A program made the position numbers and the translations under genes. Source: Chloroflexota bacterium (GTDB taxonomy: Bacteria; Chloroflexota; UBA11872). From it: 64,000 nucleotides of DNA. The stretch is taken from positions 19,708 to 83,707 of the forward strand of contig JAPPNP010000054.1 in the NCBI GenBank assembly GCA_028873795.1, read 5' to 3'. Below the pieces are notes generated by a model, which searched no databases, had not been told where the DNA came from, and saw only the letters and a list, made by a program, of their open reading frames with translations. Below are positions 59,577-64,000 of this stretch, piece by piece. Each line of letters starts with the position of its first letter. Position 1 is the stretch's first letter.

Positions 59577-62165
59577 ATGTATTCGACCACCCCACCGGAG
59601 CTGACGGCGGTATCGCACTGGCCGGCCCGTTGGATCTGGACCGACGGCGAGCCCAAGCCGCGCAACTGCTATCTCATGGCCCGGCGGACGTTCGAGCTTG
59701 AAGGCGATGCGTCCCAGGCCGACCTGCACATCTCCGCAGCGGACCGCTATGTGCTGTGGGTCAACGGAAGCTATCTGGGCCGAGGACCAGCGCGCAGCGA
59801 TCCACGGCGCAAGAGCTATGACACGCACGACGTGGCGGCGCACCTGACGTCGGGACGCAACGTCATCGCCGTGCAGGTCTACCACTACGGCATCGAAGGT
59901 AGCCGCGGCACGGGCTGGGGCAGCAGCAGCGGTTCGTCCTACTCGGTCGGTGAGAGGGCGGGGTTCTGGGCGCAGCTCGATCTCACCCTGGACGACGGCT
60001 CGGCACAGACCATCGGCACCGATTCGGACTGGGTGCTGCAGCCCGCAAAGGGCTGGCGCACCGACGTCGAGCTCATCAATAGCCTCGTGGGCTTCATCGA
60101 GGTCTACGACGCCGGGGCCGACCCGGCGGATTGGATGGATTTGGACTTCGACGACGGCGATTGGGCTCACGCGGTCGAGATCACCGGCAACGACGTGGAG
60201 TGGTTCGTCTTCGAAAAGCGTGAGATCCCGCAGATGGAAGAGCGGATGCTCTATCCGCGCGAGGTCGTGGACGTGGGCGAGACCATCGACCTGGGCCGGG
60301 CAGGCCAGATCGACATTCCCGAGTTGCTGTACAGCGAGCCGCACCTGCCGTTGGCGAACGCGATTGCGGACGAGGTGTCGGCGACGCTGACGCCCGACGA
60401 TTCGACGGCAACGCTCCAGAGCGTATTCGCCCCCGGCCAGGGGATTCGCGCGCCCTTCGTGGTGGTGGACTTCGGCCGGCAGCTTTTCGGCTATCCCCGA
60501 CTCGAATTCGAGGCGCCGGCAGGGGCCATCCTGGACGTGACCTACGGCCAGCAGCTGCTGGGCGGACGCATTCCGGCCGCGTTGCGCTATGGCGACCGCG
60601 TCATCACCCGCGAGGGCCGCCAGACCTGGCAGGTCGGCGAGTATCGACAGTTCCGCTTCCTGCACGTCACCGTTCGAAGCCGGCACGAGCCGGTGCGGCT
60701 CCAGTCGATCGGCCTGAACGAATACCGCTATCCGGCCGACATCCGCGGGCGCTTCGAGTGCTCGGACGAGGTGCTGACCAAGGTGTGGACGGCGTGCGTG
60801 GACACCATGGAGTCGCACATCGAGGACACGCTGGTCTGCGACTCCTACCGCGAGCGCGTGCCCTGGAGCGCCGGCGACGGCAGCCACGGGGGACGCTTCA
60901 CTCACGTTGCCTGGGGCGACCTGCCGGTGGTGGACCGCTACTTTCGCCTGTTCACGCTGAGCGACCGCGGCGACGGGAACCTGATGATGGCCTTTCCGCC
61001 CAGCTTCTGGCCGACGCACGTGAATCAGCATTTCATGCTGCAGTGGAGCACGCGCATTCGCGAGATCTACCTCTACGGCGGGCGTCGCTGGGTGCTGAAG
61101 GAGCTATATCCCAGCGTGCGGAAGCAGCTCGATTGGTTCGTCCCGCACCGCGACCGCACGACCGGGCTCCTGACCTGGGTGCACCCGCTCTATCACATCG
61201 ATTGGACGCCCAACGACTTTCGCGGGGCGAGCATCATCACCAACTGCCTGTACGTGGCGAGCCTCGAGGACGCCGCGGCGCTTGCCGACGAAGTGGGTCG
61301 GGACGACGACGCCGCGCGGTGGCGCGAGATCGCGGGGCAGGTGCGCCCGACGGTGCGGGAGAGGTTCTGGAACGAGTCGCGCGGGCTGTTCGTCGACGCG
61401 GTGCGCGACGGCGCGCAATCACCGGTGGTGAGCGAGTTGGGAAACTCGCTCGCAGTCATGTACGGCGTGGCGACGCCGGAGCAGACCGCGAGCATCGCCG
61501 ATCACCTCGCAAGCCCGCCGGAGGACATGGTGCCGACGAGCCCGCTGTTCTACGGCTACGTCGCCGATGCGCTGATGCTGGCCGGACCGCGACCCGGCGG
61601 GACTGAGCGGCTGAGTGAGCGCTACGCCTACATGATGGGCGCGTCCGACCAGCCCACGATCTGGGAGGGCTGGGACAACTTCACGGCCGGCAACGGCATC
61701 GTGCGCGACGAGCAAATGGCCACCTGGGCCACCGAGCAGCGCGTGCGTCCGGCAGGCGTCCGCAGCCTGGTGCATAGCGGCGGGGTGCTCACGGGCACCG
61801 TGCTGTTGGCGCGCGTCTTGGGCGTGGATCCCACCGGTCCCGGATTCTCGACGTGCGAGATTCGGCCACGGCCCGGCGGTCTGGAGTGGGCGCGGGGCGT
61901 GCATCCCGCGCCTCAAGGAGATATCGAAGTGGCGTGGCAGCGGCGCGATGGCGCATTCGAGCTTCAGGTCACGGTGCCCGACGGCGTGGCGGCGGAGGTG
62001 GTGCTGCCGCGAACGGATGCGGCGCAGACCGAGGTGGTGATCGACGGCGCCGCGTCGTCATTGGACCGCCCGCCGGCGGGCGTCGAAGTTGCCGCGGACG
62101 CGGTCACCATCGCGGCCGTGGGCGCCGGTGCGCATGAATTTCAGCTCCGATCCGGGAGCAACTAG
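59577..62165 (+). CDS. GH78-like alpha-L-rhamnosidase family protein
   Basis: An 862-residue protein (ATG 59577, GGGAG upstream). The N-terminal domain begins HWPARWIWTDGEPKPRNCYLMARRTFEL and contains YVLWVNGSYLGRGPARSDPRRKSYDTHDV, typical of the beta-sandwich D domain of bacterial rhamnosidases. The catalytic (alpha/alpha)6 barrel region has DTLVCDSYRERVPWSAGDG near residue 425, corresponding to the conserved acid motif, and later SDQPTIWEGWDNF near residue 690. VRSLVHSGGVLTGTVLLARVLGVDPTGPGF matches the C-terminal part. No signal peptide. Activity on rhamnose is inferred from family; other GH78-like substrates are possible. Eleven bases before the sulfatase. Confidence 0.85.
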   Translation: MYSTTPPELTAVSHWPARWIWTDGEPKPRNCYLMARRTFELEGDASQADLHISAADRYVLWVNGSYLGRGPARSDPRRKSYDTHDVAAHLTSGRNVIAVQVYHYGIEGSRGTGWGSSSGSSYSVGERAGFWAQLDLTLDDGSAQTIGTDSDWVLQPAKGWRTDVELINSLVGFIEVYDAGADPADWMDLDFDDGDWAHAVEITGNDVEWFVFEKREIPQMEERMLYPREVVDVGETIDLGRAGQIDIPELLYSEPHLPLANAIADEVSATLTPDDSTATLQSVFAPGQGIRAPFVVVDFGRQLFGYPRLEFEAPAGAILDVTYGQQLLGGRIPAALRYGDRVITREGRQTWQVGEYRQFRFLHVTVRSRHEPVRLQSIGLNEYRYPADIRGRFECSDEVLTKVWTACVDTMESHIEDTLVCDSYRERVPWSAGDGSHGGRFTHVAWGDLPVVDRYFRLFTLSDRGDGNLMMAFPPSFWPTHVNQHFMLQWSTRIREIYLYGGRRWVLKELYPSVRKQLDWFVPHRDRTTGLLTWVHPLYHIDWTPNDFRGASIITNCLYVASLEDAAALADEVGRDDDAARWREIAGQVRPTVRERFWNESRGLFVDAVRDGAQSPVVSELGNSLAVMYGVATPEQTASIADHLASPPEDMVPTSPLFYGYVADALMLAGPRPGGTERLSERYAYMMGASDQPTIWEGWDNFTAGNGIVRDEQMATWATEQRVRPAGVRSLVHSGGVLTGTVLLARVLGVDPTGPGFSTCEIRPRPGGLEWARGVHPAPQGDIEVAWQRRDGAFELQVTVPDGVAAEVVLPRTDAAQTEVVIDGAASSLDRPPAGVEVAADAVTIAAVGAGAHEFQLRSGSN

Positions 62166-62176
62166 CAGGAGCAGCC

Positions 62177-63829
62177 ATGGCGAGCCAGCAGCGACCGAAT
62201 TTCCTGTTCATCACCACGGACCAGCAACGCTGGGACGCCATGGGTCACAACAACCCGCACATCCGCACGCCGGCCATGGACTCGCTGGCGCGCGACGGGA
62301 TGCGGTTCGACCGCGCCTATCCGACGAACGCCATTTGCATGCCGGCGCGGGCAAGCATGATCACCGGACGCAGCCAGCGCGGACACCAGGTTTTCGACCA
62401 CGCGGTGAACATGAGTGAGTCGATTCCGGTGCTGGGCGATTCGCTGCGCGAGGCCGGCTACACCACGGCGCTGATCGGCAAGGCGCACTTCAAGACCGCC
62501 GACCTCGAGGACGTGCTGCCGGACGAGCCGCCTCCCGGCGCTCCGGTCAGCGACGACGATGGACTGTGGTACGGGCCGTATTTCGGCTTCGACTACGCGG
62601 AGATTCACACCGGCCACGCCTACCCCGCCGGCCATTGGCGGGTGTGGCTGGAGCGCAATCACCCCGAGGGCCTGCGGCTCTGGCGGCAGGATCAGGCGCT
62701 GGAGGAGCCGAGCGGCGCCTTCGCAAGCTGGAAAAACTCGATCCCCGCCGAATGGCACTACACCCACTGGACAGCCGACCGCACCATCGAGTGGCTCCGC
62801 CGGCGCGACGACGATCAGCCGTTCTTCCTCTGGATGTCATTCGCCGACCCGCACCAGCCGTTCGCCCCGCCGCGGCCCTACTGCGACATGTACGACCCGG
62901 CGGCCATGCCCCCGGCGGTGCCGCGAGAGGACGTGAGCCGCAAGCCGCCGGCCTATCAATGGGCTCGGGACGGCCTGCCCTACGGCGGATACAACACGCA
63001 CGCTGGGTGGTCGGGCGACCACTTCGGCGAGATCGTGGCCCACTACTACGGGCTCACGACCTTCATCGACGATGTGATGGCGCGCGTGCTCGAGGAGTTG
63101 GACCGGTTGGGTCTGCGCGATTCCACGCACGTCGTGTTCACCTCGGACCACGGCGAGGGGCTGAACGACCACGGCGTGGCGGCGAAGCCGATGATGTCCT
63201 ACGAGGCCGTGAACCGCGTCCCCTTCCTCTGGCGGCACCCGCCAACGGTGGCCGCTGGCAGCAAGTACGACAGCGTGACGACGCACCTGGACATCACGCC
63301 CACCGTGCTCGATCTTGCCGGGGCCGAACCCCTGCTCGGGATGGAAGGCCGCTCGTTCGCGCCGCTCCTGCGCGGCGAGACCGACACCCACCGCGACGCC
63401 GTGATCGTAGAACGGATCACCGTGATGGGCGGCGGCGGCCGGCGATTGCTGGACTCGAAGCAACCCAGCCGCGGTCCGAGGGTCGGCAGCTGGCCGGTCA
63501 ATCACGACCAGCCGTTCGAGATTCGGGTCAAGATGCTGGTGACCGACCGATGGAAGCTCTTGCACTACGGCGGGCAGCCCTACGGCGAGCTCTACGACGT
63601 GGTCAACGACCCGGAGGACATCAACAACTTGTGGGACGACCCGGAGTACGCGGACGTGCGGCGCGAGCTGACCGACCGCCTGTTGGCGGAGCTGATCGAC
63701 TCCGAGCTGGGCGACGCCGCGGCGATTCGAAAGTCGCAGGCGCTCGGCGGCGCGTTGCGCGATCAGCGCCTGGTCGAGGGCCAGCCCGAGGCGCGCGCCT
63801 CGCTGGAGGGTCGCACCCGGGGAATCTAG
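62177..63829 (+). CDS. Type I sulfatase (formylglycine-dependent)
   Basis: A 550-residue sulfatase (ATG 62177, AGGAG upstream). The N-terminal metal-binding part is FLFITTDQQRWDAMG, and the formylglycine site is CMPARASMITG near residue 54, a Cys-type CxPxR. LREAGYTTALIGKAHFK supplies the conserved Lys, VVFTSDHGEGLNDHG near residue 325 the later metal ligands. LDITPTVLDLAGAE and the C-terminal YDVVNDPEDINNLWDDPEY are typical. It hydrolyses sulfate esters, probably on sugars given the rhamnosidase gene upstream. It needs a maturation enzyme encoded elsewhere. No signal peptide is visible. Confidence 0.93.
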   Translation: MASQQRPNFLFITTDQQRWDAMGHNNPHIRTPAMDSLARDGMRFDRAYPTNAICMPARASMITGRSQRGHQVFDHAVNMSESIPVLGDSLREAGYTTALIGKAHFKTADLEDVLPDEPPPGAPVSDDDGLWYGPYFGFDYAEIHTGHAYPAGHWRVWLERNHPEGLRLWRQDQALEEPSGAFASWKNSIPAEWHYTHWTADRTIEWLRRRDDDQPFFLWMSFADPHQPFAPPRPYCDMYDPAAMPPAVPREDVSRKPPAYQWARDGLPYGGYNTHAGWSGDHFGEIVAHYYGLTTFIDDVMARVLEELDRLGLRDSTHVVFTSDHGEGLNDHGVAAKPMMSYEAVNRVPFLWRHPPTVAAGSKYDSVTTHLDITPTVLDLAGAEPLLGMEGRSFAPLLRGETDTHRDAVIVERITVMGGGGRRLLDSKQPSRGPRVGSWPVNHDQPFEIRVKMLVTDRWKLLHYGGQPYGELYDVVNDPEDINNLWDDPEYADVRRELTDRLLAELIDSELGDAAAIRKSQALGGALRDQRLVEGQPEARASLEGRTRGI

Positions 63830-63958
63830 TCGAGAACCCAGTAGACCTTTGAACAACCGGGGCCAGATGGCGGTGTCCGCGGCCATCGCGCAGGAGTGGT
63901 CAATCAACCTCCACCCAAAACTCCAGCCGTTGACCCCCATCCCAACCTTCCCCCTGCA

Positions 63959-64000
63959 AGTGTCCAGACCGGACACATGGTGAACAGGTGTTCGGAGACA
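63959..64000. mobile_element. Possible left end of an insertion sequence (cut by window edge)
   Basis: TGTCCAGACCGGACA is an inverted repeat followed directly by ATGGTGAACAGGTG, which could be the start of an ORF (MVNRCSET) running out of the window. The 130 bases before it hold no gene. IS481-type elements can look like this, but only 24 coding bases are visible. Confidence 0.2.

Noticed and set aside
59415-61031. 538-residue minus-strand ORF
   Set aside because: Antisense of the rhamnosidase-like gene, no start site and no motif.

Overview
High-GC (roughly two-thirds G+C) bacterial chromosome segment, densely coded on both strands. No rRNA, tRNA, CRISPR array or complete mobile element was recognised. 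Repeated GcvT-like methyltransferases, Gfo/Idh/MocA dehydrogenases, sialidase-fold (BNR/Asp-box) proteins, DapA-like aldolases, a PhyH oxygenase, a sulfatase, a rhamnosidase-like hydrolase and a DUF3179 protein together suggest a heterotroph of the marine or sponge-associated Chloroflexota type (SAR202/Dehalococcoidia-like). That placement is inference from gene content; no marker gene is present to prove it.

Layout. 1-2.3 kb: end of a dimethylglycine/sarcosine-dehydrogenase-like gene followed by a DmdA-like demethylase. 2.4-8.3 kb: cyclophilin lipoprotein, membrane protein, two tandem c-type cytochrome lipoproteins, a LivK-type binding protein and a DUF4268 nuclease-fold protein. 8.5-12.6 kb: sugar operon of two Gfo/Idh/MocA oxidoreductases and two xylose-isomerase-like TIM barrels. 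12.8-23.5 kb: methyltransferase, Asp/Glu-racemase-like enzyme, two creatinase-like M24 proteins, aldo/keto reductase, PhyH, a BNR protein, paired membrane paralogues and another oxidoreductase. 23.7-28.4 kb: a DUF3179 gene with an in-frame TGA exactly at the conserved Cys codon (candidate selenoprotein), a Lon-like protein that has lost its catalytic residues, rhodanese, ThiF/MoeB and a VOC protein. 28.6-36.9 kb: oxidoreductase, two hydrolases, a hypothetical protein, three tandem DapA-like aldolases and an MFS transporter. 37.4-48.2 kb: MFS transporter, two tandem large unknown proteins with a small partner, pentapeptide-repeat protein, two oxidoreductases, an AllA-like protein and an isomerase. 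48.3-54.5 kb: five tandem sialidase-fold paralogues in an A-B-A-B-C order. 54.7-63.8 kb: DppB/DppC-type permeases, a fourth DapA-like protein, a two-domain BNR protein, a GH78-like protein and a sulfatase.

How it fits together. Most of the window reads as accessory catabolism of modified, possibly sulfated or methylated, sugars and small organic compounds. Permeases import substrates, the sulfatase, rhamnosidase-like and BNR proteins may act on them, the dehydrogenases, isomerases and aldolases process the products, and the GcvT/DmdA proteins handle one-carbon units. No transcription factor was recognised. Five families of short palindromic repeats lie almost exclusively between genes, commonly at the ends of convergent or operon-terminal genes.
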